Shown here: positions 18,047 to 27,750 of the stretch, in pieces
How the letters are laid out: each line of letters starts with the position of its first letter
Numbering within the stretch: position 1 is the stretch's first letter
Assembly (NCBI RefSeq): GCF_004348825.1
Contig: NZ_SMJU01000019.1
Span: 1-64,000 of the forward strand
DNA: 64,000 nt
Source of the DNA: Arundinibacter roseus
Lineage (GTDB): Bacteria; Bacteroidota; Bacteroidia; Cytophagales; Spirosomataceae
Direction: 5' to 3'
Made by a program: the position numbers and the translations under genes
Notes under the pieces: model-generated
What the model was told of the DNA's origin: nothing
The model's database searches: none
What the model saw: only the letters and a program-made list of their open reading frames with translations

Positions 18047-18961
18047 ATGAAAGTCGTGTCGATCATTACGGTTAATTTTAACCAACCGCTGGTAACTGAG
18101 TTACTAATCAAATCTATTCATGAAAAATGCCGCTATCCGGCGCTCGAAATATTAGTGATTGATAATGGAAGTCGGGTTAATCCTGTACCTGACTGGATTT
18201 TGCAGTATCCTGAGATTCAATTTATTCGCTCAGATAAAAATCTTGGGTTTGCCGGAGGAAACAACCTGGGGATTCGTCAGGCCACGGGAGACTACCTTTT
18301 TTTGGTCAATAACGACACAGAGTTTACAGAAAATCTCGTGGAATGGATGGTTGAGGAAATGGAGCAAAAACCCAATATCGGCCTGCTATCGCCTCGTATC
18401 AACTATTTTGATCAACCTACGATGATTCAGTACGCGGGTTATACGCCCATGAATTATTATACGGCCCGCAACGCTTGCATCGGACAGTTTGAAGAGGATA
18501 AAGGTCAATACGATCACGTGAGCGGTCCAACGGCCTATGCGCACGGGGCGGCAATGATGATACGAAGAGCTGCACTGGAAAAGGCTGGACCGATGGCCGA
18601 AAACTATTTCCTTTACTACGAAGAGCTCGATTGGGCCGAGCGCATCCGTCGGGCGGGTTACGATGTACACGTACATTTGAAACCGTTGATTTACCACAAA
18701 GAGTCGGTTTCAGTGGGCAAACAAACTGCCCTGAAAGAGTACTTCATGAACCGGAATCGCATCCTGTTTATCCGCAGAAATACTTCCACGGGTACCTTCC
18801 TGATTTTTTTATTTTACTTCCTATTTTTGGTCGCTCCCCGAAACCTGATCAGCTACGTGGTTGGTGGGCATTCCGAATTTATTCCTGTGTTTTTGAGAGC
18901 TGTGACGTGGCATATTTCGCATGATACCGAAAGTGAAGATTTGGGCTATACCTTACCTTAA
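18047..18961 (+). CDS. Family 2 glycosyltransferase (WbbL/rhamnosyltransferase-like)
   Basis: The protein has 304 residues: VSIITVNFNQPLVTELLIKS, LEILVIDNGS, NLGFAGGNNLGIRQA and YLFLVNNDTEF (DxD-type NDT) are the hallmarks of the WbbL/RfbF group. GPTAYAHGAAMMIRR and ENYFLYYEELDWAERIRRAGY follow. A hydrophobic segment at about 245-265 (TFLIFLFYFLFLVAP) may anchor it to the membrane. The stop is followed 6 nt later by the next glycosyltransferase gene. Confidence 0.87.
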   Translation: MKVVSIITVNFNQPLVTELLIKSIHEKCRYPALEILVIDNGSRVNPVPDWILQYPEIQFIRSDKNLGFAGGNNLGIRQATGDYLFLVNNDTEFTENLVEWMVEEMEQKPNIGLLSPRINYFDQPTMIQYAGYTPMNYYTARNACIGQFEEDKGQYDHVSGPTAYAHGAAMMIRRAALEKAGPMAENYFLYYEELDWAERIRRAGYDVHVHLKPLIYHKESVSVGKQTALKEYFMNRNRILFIRRNTSTGTFLIFLFYFLFLVAPRNLISYVVGGHSEFIPVFLRAVTWHISHDTESEDLGYTLP

Positions 18962-18967
18962 TTTACG

Positions 18968-20143
18968 ATGGAATTTCTTTTTTGGCTAAGTCTCTTTATT
19001 GTGTTTTTTACCTTTTTGGGTTATGGAATACTCCTTTATGTTCTTGTAAAACTGCGCAAAAAACTAGTGGGCAAGCGACCAATTCCTATCCTTGCAGAGC
19101 CCGCTCCTTCGCTTACGCTTGTAGTAGCGGCCTACAATGAGGAAGATCTTATTGAGGAAAAAGTACGAAATACGCTCGCACTCGACTATCCACGGCATGC
19201 CCTCCGAATACTTTTTGTGACCGATGGTTCGTCTGATAATACGCCTCATCTTCTGGCAAAATATCCCGAAATCATCACGATGCATTCGCCGGAACGTCGA
19301 GGGAAAATTCATGCTATTCATCGGGTGATGGAAACGATACAGACCGAATTGGTCGTCTTTACGGACGCCAACACGCTGCTCAATCCGCAGGCGCTGCGCA
19401 CAATCGCCCGGCATTACAGCGATCCGACCGTAGGAGCAGTAGCTGGCGAAAAACGGGTAGCACAGGAGGATGTCTCAGACGCAACAGCCGGGGAAGGGTT
19501 TTACTGGAAATACGAATCTACCCTCAAAAAGTGGGATTCTGAGCTTTATTCGGTGGTTGGCGCAGCCGGAGAACTGTTCAGCATTCGGCGAGAGCTCTAT
19601 GAACCTGTGCCGGCAGATACAATTCTGGACGATTTCATGATTTCCATGTTGATTGCCCAAAAGGGTTATCGCATCATTTATGAGCCGGAAGCATACGCTA
19701 CCGAGTTGTCGTCCGCAAATATTGAGGAGGAATTGAAACGCAAAATCCGAATTGCTGCCGGAGGCATTCAGTCGGTAGTCCGGTTGCGAAGTATGCTCAA
19801 TCCTTTTCCTGCGCCGCTGCTCACCTTTCAATATATCGGCCACCGGGTTTTGCGTTGGACCGTTACCCCGTTTTTTATGCTGCTGGCTTTTGTATTAAAT
19901 ATACTTCTGGTTTTTGAAACCGATAATTGGGTGTACGGTTTGCTATTGGCCGGGCAGGTTCTCTTTTATGGAGCGGCTTTGACTGGTCATATTCTGCAAA
20001 CCCGAAAGATCAAAGTAAAAGCGCTTTTTGTGCCCTACTATTTCTGCGTCATGAATTATGCCGTTCTGGCCGGAATAGCCCGTTATTTGCGAGGAAATCA
20101 GAGTGCGGTTTGGGTTAAAGCCAAAAGAAAATCTTCCGAATAA
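18968..20143 (+). CDS. Membrane family 2 glycosyltransferase (cellulose synthase-like architecture)
   Basis: In 391 residues, an N-terminal helix (2-28) is followed by a GT-A domain: LTLVVAAYNEEDLIEEKV, ILFVTDGSSDNT and VVFTDANTLL (DAN as the metal site). LDDFMISMLIAQKGYRI and KRKIRIAAGG come next, with the last block replacing the QxxRW motif, as in many non-cellulose family members. Two or three C-terminal helices (about 300-345 and 355-375) follow. It lies in a two-gene unit with the GT upstream. Confidence 0.87.
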   Translation: MEFLFWLSLFIVFFTFLGYGILLYVLVKLRKKLVGKRPIPILAEPAPSLTLVVAAYNEEDLIEEKVRNTLALDYPRHALRILFVTDGSSDNTPHLLAKYPEIITMHSPERRGKIHAIHRVMETIQTELVVFTDANTLLNPQALRTIARHYSDPTVGAVAGEKRVAQEDVSDATAGEGFYWKYESTLKKWDSELYSVVGAAGELFSIRRELYEPVPADTILDDFMISMLIAQKGYRIIYEPEAYATELSSANIEEELKRKIRIAAGGIQSVVRLRSMLNPFPAPLLTFQYIGHRVLRWTVTPFFMLLAFVLNILLVFETDNWVYGLLLAGQVLFYGAALTGHILQTRKIKVKALFVPYYFCVMNYAVLAGIARYLRGNQSAVWVKAKRKSSE

Positions 20144-20396
20144 TTCTTTGAAAAATATTATTAATTAGTTACAAATTTATTCTATATTTCGCATCAATTC
20201 TGATAACATATCAGGAGATGCCATTGTCCGTATTTGCCGAAAGTGGGCATACTACCCCTAAATGGTTTGCTTAGCGGGCAACCGCTTATTCGCCTTTCAT
20301 ACACACACAAAAACTAGTTCTGAATCCTGGTATCAGTCCGATTTCCACGCCGGATGTCGTAATAGTTTGTAATCTCTAACCCAAAAAGGATTGTGT

Positions 20397-23174
20397 ATGA
20401 AAATTTTTCTACCCTCTATTTTATTTTTCGGATTCATTTGGAGTGCTTACGCCCAAACCGAAGAAAAACTGACATTTTCGTCCGTATGGGCAAGTCAAAA
20501 CACAGGACAGGATTACTCGCCCTGGCTGACTGATAGTATCGTTCAGAGTAATTGGGATGCTGCTAATTTTACCTATGTGGACGTAACGCTCAAACTCACC
20601 ACTCGCAGCCGCATCAAGCGCCTTAGTCTATTTGATGGAGAAGGCGTTTTTACCGAACATCCCGCCCTTATTTATGCACTCGATGGCGAACAGAAAACGC
20701 TGATTGGAACATTTACAGGTCAAACGTATTTAACATACGTTGATTTCATTTTACCGGATTCTATCCCGGCTCAGGCCATTCAAATTCACAAATACAGCAA
20801 TAACATTCCGCTGAAAGTATTGGTCTATGGATATTCCGGTGCAGACTGCCCATGTCCTGACCCACTCGAAGAACCACAACCGGAGCCTGAACCCGAACCC
20901 GAACCAACACCTGAACCCGAACCGACAGCTCAGGTAAAAATTCCGATTGATCCTGCCCGTTGGTATCAGCTCAATTCGCCCAGTTATCCAATGACTGCCT
21001 TGTTTGATGGTGTCACGAATGTAAATGTAGAATTGGGTTGGGGGAAAATGTTTTCAAATTACGATGCCTACTATGCCGTAGAAGAGGGCGAGTCGATTAC
21101 GCTGGAAAGCATTAAATTTTTTGACGGAGAAGGTTCCCTCGGACCGTTCCCGATGACGCTTTCGGTGGTTACAGAAAATTGGGAGAAGATTCCCGTAGCA
21201 ACTTTTACCGGCAGCCGTTACATGAGCTGGGTGGGGCCCTATCCTGAGCGGGATTTGAGCGGAGATTCTCAGTTCAAACTGGACTCAACCTATACCAATA
21301 TTAAATTCCTGATCCTGAATTTGTGGTACATGTTTCCTACCGAAATTGAGTTTTATGGGCAATATACCGCCCCGGCCACGCCTACCGCTGCTACAAAACC
21401 GCCCGTCAAGTTGTCGGATACCTTTGGGGTAAATGCCTTCGAATGGGATTTCCTGAATGTTTATAATCCGGTGGAAATTAACGAACCTGCGTTTGAAGCC
21501 ATCAAAAGTTTTCGGGGCGTGCGTCATTATATGGACTGGGAAAAACTGGAATCTAACGAAGGTAGCTACACGTTCAGCCCTGTGCACAGCGGCGGCTGGG
21601 ACTACGACCTGGTGTACCAACGCTGCAAGGATGAAGGAATTGAAGTGCTGGCGTGCCTGAAAACGATTCCGGCCTGGATGCGGGATACGTATCCCGAAAA
21701 CATGCGTGATAATGAAAATGTACCCGTGCGTTACGGTATGGATCTTTCGGACCCGGCTTCGTATATCGAACAGGCCAAAGTCGGGTTTCAGTACATAGCC
21801 CGCTATGGAAGTAATACGCAGGTAGATACAGCGCTGCTGAGTGTCAATCCCAATCCCCGATGGACGCACGATCCGATTAATACGGTTAAAGTAGGGTTGG
21901 GGTTAATTAAATACATTGAGTGCGACAACGAACGCGATAAATGGTGGAAAGGCCGCAAAGCTTACCAAACTGCCTACGAATATGCCGCTAATTTGTCGGC
22001 CTTTTATGACGGACATAAAAATACACTTGGGCCGGGAGTGGGTGTGAAAAATGCTGATTCTACGGTACAGGTAGTGATGGCCGGGCTCGCCTCGCCCACG
22101 GTCGACTACGTGCGGGGGATGATCGACTGGTGCAAGCAGAATCGGGGTTTTAAACCTGATGGTAGCGTGGACTTGTGCTGGGATGTCATTAATTACCACT
22201 ATTATAGCAATGATTCGGACGTTTCGCAGGGTGGCTATCCTACCCGTGGCAAGGCGCCTGAGCTGTCGTTAGCCGGGCAAGTAGCCAGTCAGTTTATCGA
22301 AATGGCGCACCGCTATGCCAACGATATGCCCGTATGGATGAGCGAAAGTGGGTACGATCTCAATCAGAGCAGTCCGCTGAAAGCGATTCCGATTGGCGAC
22401 AAATCTCCCGAACAGGTACAGGCCGACTGGACTTTACGTACATCGTTGCTCTATGCCCGCTCGGGAATTCAGAAAGTATTTTTTTATCAGCTTTACGACG
22501 ACAATCCATTGGCACCTATTCAGTTTGGTTCTTCGGGTTTGATCAACAGCGACCGAAGCCGTCGGATTGCAGCAGATTATTTATTGCAGACCAATAAATT
22601 GATGGGGAACTATACCTTTACAGAAACGATCAATCCGGATCCGCTTGTAGATAAATATGAGTTTGAAGGCAAGACTGCCTACGCTCTGCTTATTCCGGAT
22701 GAGGTAGGCCGCACAGGCAGGCATTCGCTTTTTGTAGGTGGTACCGATTCGGTGCGGATATACACCCCGCAGGCAGGCAGTGACAGCATGTCGTTTAGTA
22801 CGGTGGCACCCGCCAATGGTTATGTGCAGGTGGCTGTATCAGAAACACCAATTTTTGTGATGAAAGCCCCATCATCCCCATCGCAGGCACGGTTGGGCGT
22901 TCCCGAACTTCCCACAGCCGAAATTTCCATGCAGATTTACCCAAATCCTACAACTGATTTTGTAGAAATTATAGCTCAGAATGATGAAAGTGTGCCTTTT
23001 CAAATTTCGGTCTATGAAACTAATGGGAGGCTTCATAGACAGATTACCTCAAAGGCCCCGACCTCTTTCATTAAAGAAAAAATAGATTTGTCGGATGCTC
23101 CATTTGGGGTATACATTCTGGAAGTTGTGCAGGGACAGCGCCGCACGACCCGGAAGATTCTGCGCACGCGTTAG
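20397..23174 (+). CDS. Secreted clan GH-A-like glycoside hydrolase with type IX secretion signal
   Basis: I place the start at the ATG at 20397, not the TTG 6 nt upstream: an aaaaagga stretch lies 7-8 nt before it, and it gives a clean signal peptide (1-20, ending SAYAQ). Order in 925 residues: beta-sandwich module A (about 25-147); a CPCPDP and proline/glutamate linker (151-178); module B (about 180-322), which shares FDGEG and TFTG..Y blocks with A; and a TIM-barrel-like catalytic region (about 340-800). Candidate acid/base E512 lies in CDNERDKWW and candidate nucleophile E650 in WMSESGYD. The C-terminus is a Por sorting domain (IYPNPTTDF to GVYILEVVQG). It probably trims or degrades the locus polysaccharide outside the cell; the GH family is unresolved. 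Confidence 0.75.
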   Translation: MKIFLPSILFFGFIWSAYAQTEEKLTFSSVWASQNTGQDYSPWLTDSIVQSNWDAANFTYVDVTLKLTTRSRIKRLSLFDGEGVFTEHPALIYALDGEQKTLIGTFTGQTYLTYVDFILPDSIPAQAIQIHKYSNNIPLKVLVYGYSGADCPCPDPLEEPQPEPEPEPEPTPEPEPTAQVKIPIDPARWYQLNSPSYPMTALFDGVTNVNVELGWGKMFSNYDAYYAVEEGESITLESIKFFDGEGSLGPFPMTLSVVTENWEKIPVATFTGSRYMSWVGPYPERDLSGDSQFKLDSTYTNIKFLILNLWYMFPTEIEFYGQYTAPATPTAATKPPVKLSDTFGVNAFEWDFLNVYNPVEINEPAFEAIKSFRGVRHYMDWEKLESNEGSYTFSPVHSGGWDYDLVYQRCKDEGIEVLACLKTIPAWMRDTYPENMRDNENVPVRYGMDLSDPASYIEQAKVGFQYIARYGSNTQVDTALLSVNPNPRWTHDPINTVKVGLGLIKYIECDNERDKWWKGRKAYQTAYEYAANLSAFYDGHKNTLGPGVGVKNADSTVQVVMAGLASPTVDYVRGMIDWCKQNRGFKPDGSVDLCWDVINYHYYSNDSDVSQGGYPTRGKAPELSLAGQVASQFIEMAHRYANDMPVWMSESGYDLNQSSPLKAIPIGDKSPEQVQADWTLRTSLLYARSGIQKVFFYQLYDDNPLAPIQFGSSGLINSDRSRRIAADYLLQTNKLMGNYTFTETINPDPLVDKYEFEGKTAYALLIPDEVGRTGRHSLFVGGTDSVRIYTPQAGSDSMSFSTVAPANGYVQVAVSETPIFVMKAPSSPSQARLGVPELPTAEISMQIYPNPTTDFVEIIAQNDESVPFQISVYETNGRLHRQITSKAPTSFIKEKIDLSDAPFGVYILEVVQGQRRTTRKILRTR

Positions 23175-23196
23175 TTTTTGCTGGTTTGCTTTATGT

Positions 23197-23236
23197 AAAA
23201 GCCTGGGAATGAATCACTCATTTTCAGGCTTTTTTT
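23197..23236 (+). terminator. Rho-independent terminator after the hydrolase gene
   Basis: The stem aaaagcctgggaatga pairs with tcattttcaggctttt, including two G-U pairs, and a T run follows. It lies 22 nt past the stop codon and closes the polysaccharide locus. Confidence 0.75.
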
Positions 23237-23374
23237 GTAAAGTATAAATTGACGTAGGAGTGAGGAAATAGATTCCCTGTTTTTAGCGATTGAAGTTAGT
23301 TTCAGCAATGGTACTTTTTTAGTATGTATTTTTCTGAATCAAAATACATACAGTAAATCAACCATCAACGAACT

Positions 23375-23626
23375 ATGAAATTATTCATCAAAAAAATAAC
23401 AGGGCCAGTCCTTTTAAGCGTACTGATGCTTGCGAGCTGTTCGCCGAGCGAGAAGAAAGAAGCTCCTGACAATAAATACGACGAAACCGTTCAGGATAGC
23501 AACGACGAAACCAAAAGCCGCAAGGCAATGGGAGTAGGCGAAGGCAATCAGAATGAAACGGAGGATTATCCGCTCAATCAGGGCAACTTGTATCCGGATT
23601 CGACCCGTGAGGACACCATAAGGTAG
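23375..23626 (+). CDS. Small lipoprotein of unknown function
   Basis: The 83 residues start with a lipoprotein signal (LMLASC, lipid-attached Cys at 22). The rest is hydrophilic and low in complexity, rich in D, E, K, N and S, with no domain that I recognise. Similar short charged lipoproteins are common and poorly characterised in Bacteroidota. It sits alone between the terminator of the hydrolase gene and a convergent ABC transporter operon. Confidence 0.65.
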   Translation: MKLFIKKITGPVLLSVLMLASCSPSEKKEAPDNKYDETVQDSNDETKSRKAMGVGEGNQNETEDYPLNQGNLYPDSTREDTIR

Positions 23627-23651
23627 CTAAAAAGTGCTAAGACAGGGGCCC

Positions 23652-26198
23652 TTAGGCTTCCTGTCTTAGTACTTCTAGTGGTGAGCGCGAGAGGATTCCG
23701 CGGCTATTGGCTAAACCAATGGCAATTGTCAGCCCAATAACGGAGAAAATTACCGTGAGAAGAGGTACAACCTGAACCGTAAACTCGGTTTCAAAACTAA
23801 ATCGAGCCAAAGCATAGCTTCCGGCTAATGCCACCAAAAAACCGGTAACTGAGGCCAACGCACCAAGGAAAAAATATTCAAGAGCGGTAATTGCAAAAAT
23901 TTGCCGTCGACTTGCTCCTAAGGTCCGGAGTAAAACGCTCTCCTGCAACCGTTGGTATTTGCTGATTAAAACAGAAGAAATAAGCACGACCAATCCAGTC
24001 AGGATGCTGAATCCTGCCATAAAGCGAATCACGAAACCGATTTTCTCCAATAGTTCATCCAGAACTTTCAGTACAAGTCCGAGATCAATAATTGAAATAT
24101 TGGGAAACTGCCGCACTACGGCTTGCTGAAACGTAGCCGAACTTTGAGTCGAGTTGATTCGGGTAAGCAAAACATGAAACTGCGGAGCTTCTTCCAAAAC
24201 TCCCTGCGGAAACACAACCAGAAAATTAGTCCGAATGCCATTCCAGTCTACTTCACGCAAACTAGCGATTTGGGTAGACATGGGAGCGCCCTGTACGTTA
24301 AACAGCAGCGTATCGCCAATGTCAAGGTTATTTCGTTGGGCAAAACCTTCTTCCATCGAAATCGGAATCGGGCCGTCAGCGGGTGCTTTTTCTATCCACT
24401 TTCCTTTCGTAATCTTCTCAGAAGAAGTCAGAGAGTCACGGAAGGTAACCCGGTACTCACGGCCAAATACCCGCTTGGAAATCCGGAGCGTGGTATCTTT
24501 TTGTACATCAGCCATGGTGTAGCCATTGATTTGGTCCAGCCTCATATTCACAATCGGGACGCTCTGAATAATGGGCAATCCGTAGCGTACTGCCAAATCA
24601 AGCACAGGTTGTCGCTGTGTACTTTGAATGTCGAACAAAACGACATTGGGCTGATTGCCACTTGTAGACAAAGTAACCCGATTGAGAAGCAACGATTGTA
24701 CCAGAATCAAGGTACAGATAAAGGCTGTACCAAGGCCAATGGAAATGACCAGTATAGCTGTTTGGTTGTTAGGCCGGTACAAATTGGCAAGTGCCTGTCG
24801 CCACACATATCCCCAGGATGTTGGGAAAAATCGGCGAACGAGCCGCATCAACAGCGTGGCCATGCCCAGCAAAATCAAAAATGCACCCAATACGCTACCC
24901 GTAAAAGCGAGTGCTTCTTTAAAATCACGGGTTTGCAGGTAGGTAAATCCAAGAATAAATAGCCCGATGACCAAATAGATCAGCCAACGCAGCGGGTCGT
25001 TAGCATCAGTGGATGTTTCGTAAGATGCCCGCAAAACCCTGAGTGGCGAAATATTACGAATCGAAATAAGCGGAAGAAGTGCAAAAAGAATGGAAATGAG
25101 CGTGCCCAATACAATTCCCTGTGCAACTGCTGCCCAGGAAAGTGAGGTGATGAGTTCAAATGGTAAAAAATCTTTGAGAACGGCTGGCAGAAATTGCTGA
25201 ATGACAGCACCTAAAATGGCTCCCAAAACCGACCCCAAAAAACCAACGCCTACGATTTGGATGAGGTAAATCATGAAAGCCTGCGTGGATTTTACCCCCA
25301 AACAGCGTAAAAGAGCAATGGCATTCAGTTTCTCACGAATGTAAATATGCACTGCACTTGCGACTCCGATGCATCCCAAAAGCAAGGCAATGAAACCCAC
25401 AAGGGATAAAAATCGGGTTAAGTCTTTGAATGAGCGCCCGGTTTCTTCTTTTTGGCTTTCTACCGTTTTGGAATCCAGATCTTCGGCTTCCAGGCGAGGC
25501 TTTATTTTTTTTACCGACTCCTCTACATTTTCTTTGATACCATATTTAAAAAAATGCAGATAGCTAATCCGGCTGCCTTTTTGTTCCAGTCCCGTTTGTT
25601 CCAGATAGGCAAGCGGAATGTACACAGCGGGTGCAACGGTTGTTGAAATACCGGTTTGGCCGGGAGCTTTCAGCAATACGCCCGCAATGACAAATGTGAC
25701 ATCTCCCAACTTGATAGAATCCCCAACGTTAGCCTCATACTGAAGCATCAGCGTTTGGTCTACCAACGCTGCCTTTGCATTTCTGAACGCCCGCCCGGCA
25801 GCTTCCGGCACGGTTTCCAGCTCGCCATAGTAGGGGTAGTTTCCCTGTAAAGCTCGAATTTGCGCCAACCGACTACCACCATTTTTTGGGAAATAAACCA
25901 TGGAGGCAAATCGCCGCTCTTCGGAGCGGTCCGTTCCCAGGGAGTCGAGCATTGGAAGGATCGTTTCAGGAATTGGACGGCCGCTGGAAATTTCCAGGTC
26001 TGCTCCCAGGAGTGTCGCTGCCTGCCGATTGATATTTTCGGTTAGGTTGTCGCCCAGAGAATAAATTGCTACCAAAGCCGCAATGCCGAGAATAACCGAT
26101 GATATAAAAAGCAACAACCGCGAACGGCTGCGTCGGCTGTCGCGCCAGGCCATGATCAGTAGCCAACGGAAAGAAAAATAGTCGTTATTGTTTTTCAT
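23652..26198 (-). CDS. ABC transporter permease, FtsX/YbbP type
   Basis: This 848-residue protein has an N-terminal helix (about 27-49), a periplasmic domain, a first FtsX-type bundle (about 260-400), a further helical bundle with second periplasmic domain, and a second FtsX bundle near the C-terminus (about 725-840). This is the double-FtsX layout of YbbP. The ATPase gene overlaps its start by 14 nt, so they form one operon. YbbA/YbbP-like systems are mechanotransmission ABC proteins linked to lipids or lipoproteins. The TesA-like esterase encoded divergently next to them repeats the Escherichia coli ybbAP-tesA arrangement. Confidence 0.88.
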   Translation of the reverse strand: MKNNNDYFSFRWLLIMAWRDSRRSRSRLLLFISSVILGIAALVAIYSLGDNLTENINRQAATLLGADLEISSGRPIPETILPMLDSLGTDRSEERRFASMVYFPKNGGSRLAQIRALQGNYPYYGELETVPEAAGRAFRNAKAALVDQTLMLQYEANVGDSIKLGDVTFVIAGVLLKAPGQTGISTTVAPAVYIPLAYLEQTGLEQKGSRISYLHFFKYGIKENVEESVKKIKPRLEAEDLDSKTVESQKEETGRSFKDLTRFLSLVGFIALLLGCIGVASAVHIYIREKLNAIALLRCLGVKSTQAFMIYLIQIVGVGFLGSVLGAILGAVIQQFLPAVLKDFLPFELITSLSWAAVAQGIVLGTLISILFALLPLISIRNISPLRVLRASYETSTDANDPLRWLIYLVIGLFILGFTYLQTRDFKEALAFTGSVLGAFLILLGMATLLMRLVRRFFPTSWGYVWRQALANLYRPNNQTAILVISIGLGTAFICTLILVQSLLLNRVTLSTSGNQPNVVLFDIQSTQRQPVLDLAVRYGLPIIQSVPIVNMRLDQINGYTMADVQKDTTLRISKRVFGREYRVTFRDSLTSSEKITKGKWIEKAPADGPIPISMEEGFAQRNNLDIGDTLLFNVQGAPMSTQIASLREVDWNGIRTNFLVVFPQGVLEEAPQFHVLLTRINSTQSSATFQQAVVRQFPNISIIDLGLVLKVLDELLEKIGFVIRFMAGFSILTGLVVLISSVLISKYQRLQESVLLRTLGASRRQIFAITALEYFFLGALASVTGFLVALAGSYALARFSFETEFTVQVVPLLTVIFSVIGLTIAIGLANSRGILSRSPLEVLRQEA

Positions 26199-26865
26199 CA
26201 GAACTAATCTTACCGCCTTTTATTTTAATAATTCGTTGAGTTTGAGCTGCCAGATCCAGATCGTGGGTTACGAGTACGAGCGTGGTTCCCGCCTGCCGAT
26301 TCAGGTCAAAAAGCAGTTGGATCACGATTTCACTGGTTTCCGCATCGAGATTTCCCGTGGGTTCGTCAGCAAAAAGAATTTGGGGTTGATTAGAAAAAGC
26401 CCTTGCCAGCGAAACCCGCTGTTGTTCACCACCGCTCAGCTGCGTAGGGTAGTGGTGGGAGCGATTGGCCAATCCTACTTTTTCGAGCAGTTCAAGTGCC
26501 AATGGACGGATATTCTTTTCGCCCCGCAATTCCAGAGGCACCATCACGTTTTCGAGCGCTGTGAGCGTGGGCAGGAGTTGGAAGTTTTGAAAAATAAAGC
26601 CAATCGAACGGTTTCGCAGCGCTGCCAGTTGATTTTCATTCAGATCGTTCAGCCGGGTATTGTTCAGCTCTACACTCCCGGAGGTAGATCGGTCGAGCCC
26701 GGCACAAAGGCCAAGTAGCGTAGTTTTGCCGCTTCCCGAAGGACCCACAATTGCCATTGTGGAGCCTGCCTCAACCGTGAAGCTTATATCGTCAAGTACT
26801 TTTAAATCCCGGCCACCGCTTTGGTATATTTTATTGACCTGTTGGAGAGTGAGTATGTTTGTCAT
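26185..26865 (-). CDS. ABC transporter ATP-binding protein, LolD/YbbA type
   Basis: The 226 residues show Walker A GPSGSGKT (41-48), Q-loop FQNFQLLPTL, signature LSGGEQQRVSLARA, Walker B ILFADEPTGNLD and the switch histidine in VTHD. The LPTLTALENVMVPLELRG block is typical of the LolD/MacB/YbbA branch. It pairs with the permease gene that starts inside its 3' end. It faces the TesA-like gene divergently with 129 nt between them. Confidence 0.92.
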   Translation of the reverse strand: MTNILTLQQVNKIYQSGGRDLKVLDDISFTVEAGSTMAIVGPSGSGKTTLLGLCAGLDRSTSGSVELNNTRLNDLNENQLAALRNRSIGFIFQNFQLLPTLTALENVMVPLELRGEKNIRPLALELLEKVGLANRSHHYPTQLSGGEQQRVSLARAFSNQPQILFADEPTGNLDAETSEIVIQLLFDLNRQAGTTLVLVTHDLDLAAQTQRIIKIKGGKISSDEKQ

Positions 26866-26994
26866 TCAAACCTGAGAAAAAGAAATGAGTAAATTAGATG
26901 TAAGTTTTCTATTCTTTGCAGCAATCGCTTACATTTAAGCCTTATCAACACGTTATCTGCCTGTACTGTTCCACTTTACTTATCTTACCCCTGT

Positions 26995-27681
26995 ATGCGC
27001 TTCCTATTCCATTTGCTGTCAACCTGCCTGCTGACCATCGGTCTGTTGGCCTGTTCTGAAAATAAATCGTCGGATTCTTCCTCTCAGCCATCTGCTGCTA
27101 CCGAAACAGATTCCGGTTCGGTCGAAAAGAAGAGAAAAACTATCCTGTTTTTTGGAAATAGCCTGACCGCAGGTTACGGCCTTGATCCATCAGAGGCTTT
27201 CTCGGCCTTGATTCAAAACCGTCTTGATTCGTTGAATTTACCCTATAAGGTAGTTAATGCCGGAGTAAGTGGAGAAACAACCTCCGGCGGCAACAGCCGG
27301 ATTGAATGGGTGTTGCGACAGCCGGTTGATATTTTTATTTTAGAGTTGGGGGGAAATGATGGCCTGCGTGGTGTTCCGATTGCCGAAACCCGGAAAAATT
27401 TACAGGAGATTATAGATAAAGTACGAGCAAAATATCCTGACGTAACCATCATTTTAGCAGGGATGCAGGTGCCGCCAAACATGGGCCGGGATTACGCTAC
27501 CGAGTTTAAAGCATTATATACCGACCTTTCCGCCAAGAATAATACAAAACTTATTCCTTTTCTGCTCGAAGGTGTAGGTGGAGAACCTTCCCTGAACCTG
27601 CCGGACGGAATTCATCCTACGGCCAAAGGGCATACGATTGTGGCGGAGAATGTGTGGGAGATTTTGGAGGGAGAATTGTAA
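26995..27681 (+). CDS. TesA-like SGNH arylesterase/lysophospholipase, lipoprotein
   Basis: In 228 residues, a lipoprotein signal ending LLAC (Cys20) and a Ser-rich spacer precede the SGNH hydrolase domain. Block I is FFGNSLTAGYG (nucleophile S56), followed by VSGETTSGG, ELGGNDGLRG (block III Asn), and DGIHPTAKGH with the catalytic Asp-His pair. Such enzymes hydrolyse thioesters, aryl esters or lysophospholipids; here the enzyme would be tethered in the periplasm or outer membrane. The neighbouring divergent YbbA/YbbP-like genes support the TesA assignment. Confidence 0.88.
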   Translation: MRFLFHLLSTCLLTIGLLACSENKSSDSSSQPSAATETDSGSVEKKRKTILFFGNSLTAGYGLDPSEAFSALIQNRLDSLNLPYKVVNAGVSGETTSGGNSRIEWVLRQPVDIFILELGGNDGLRGVPIAETRKNLQEIIDKVRAKYPDVTIILAGMQVPPNMGRDYATEFKALYTDLSAKNNTKLIPFLLEGVGGEPSLNLPDGIHPTAKGHTIVAENVWEILEGEL

Positions 27682-27690
27682 GAATATTTT

Positions 27691-27730
27691 AAGAAAAAAG
27701 CCGACGAAATGAATCGACGGCTTTTTTCTT
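27691..27730. terminator. Bidirectional terminator between convergent genes
   Basis: A 13-bp perfect arm (aagaaaaaagccg with cggcttttttctt) is extended by acga/tcga pairing with a mismatch. T runs lie on both strands, so it can stop transcription from the esterase gene and from the membrane-protein operon. Confidence 0.85.
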
Positions 27731-27750
27731 AAAATACAGCATCAATTAAA

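Noticed and set aside
20905-20940. Short repeat in the hydrolase gene (proline/glutamate codons), considered as a regulatory or CRISPR-like repeat
   Set aside because: It is in frame and encodes an ordinary PEP-type linker between two domains. No CRISPR array or cas gene is seen anywhere in the window.
24123-24962. 279-codon plus-strand frame opposite the FtsX-type permease
   Set aside because: It lies fully inside the permease gene on the other strand and its product is rich in chance-like Arg/Asn/Gln without a domain.
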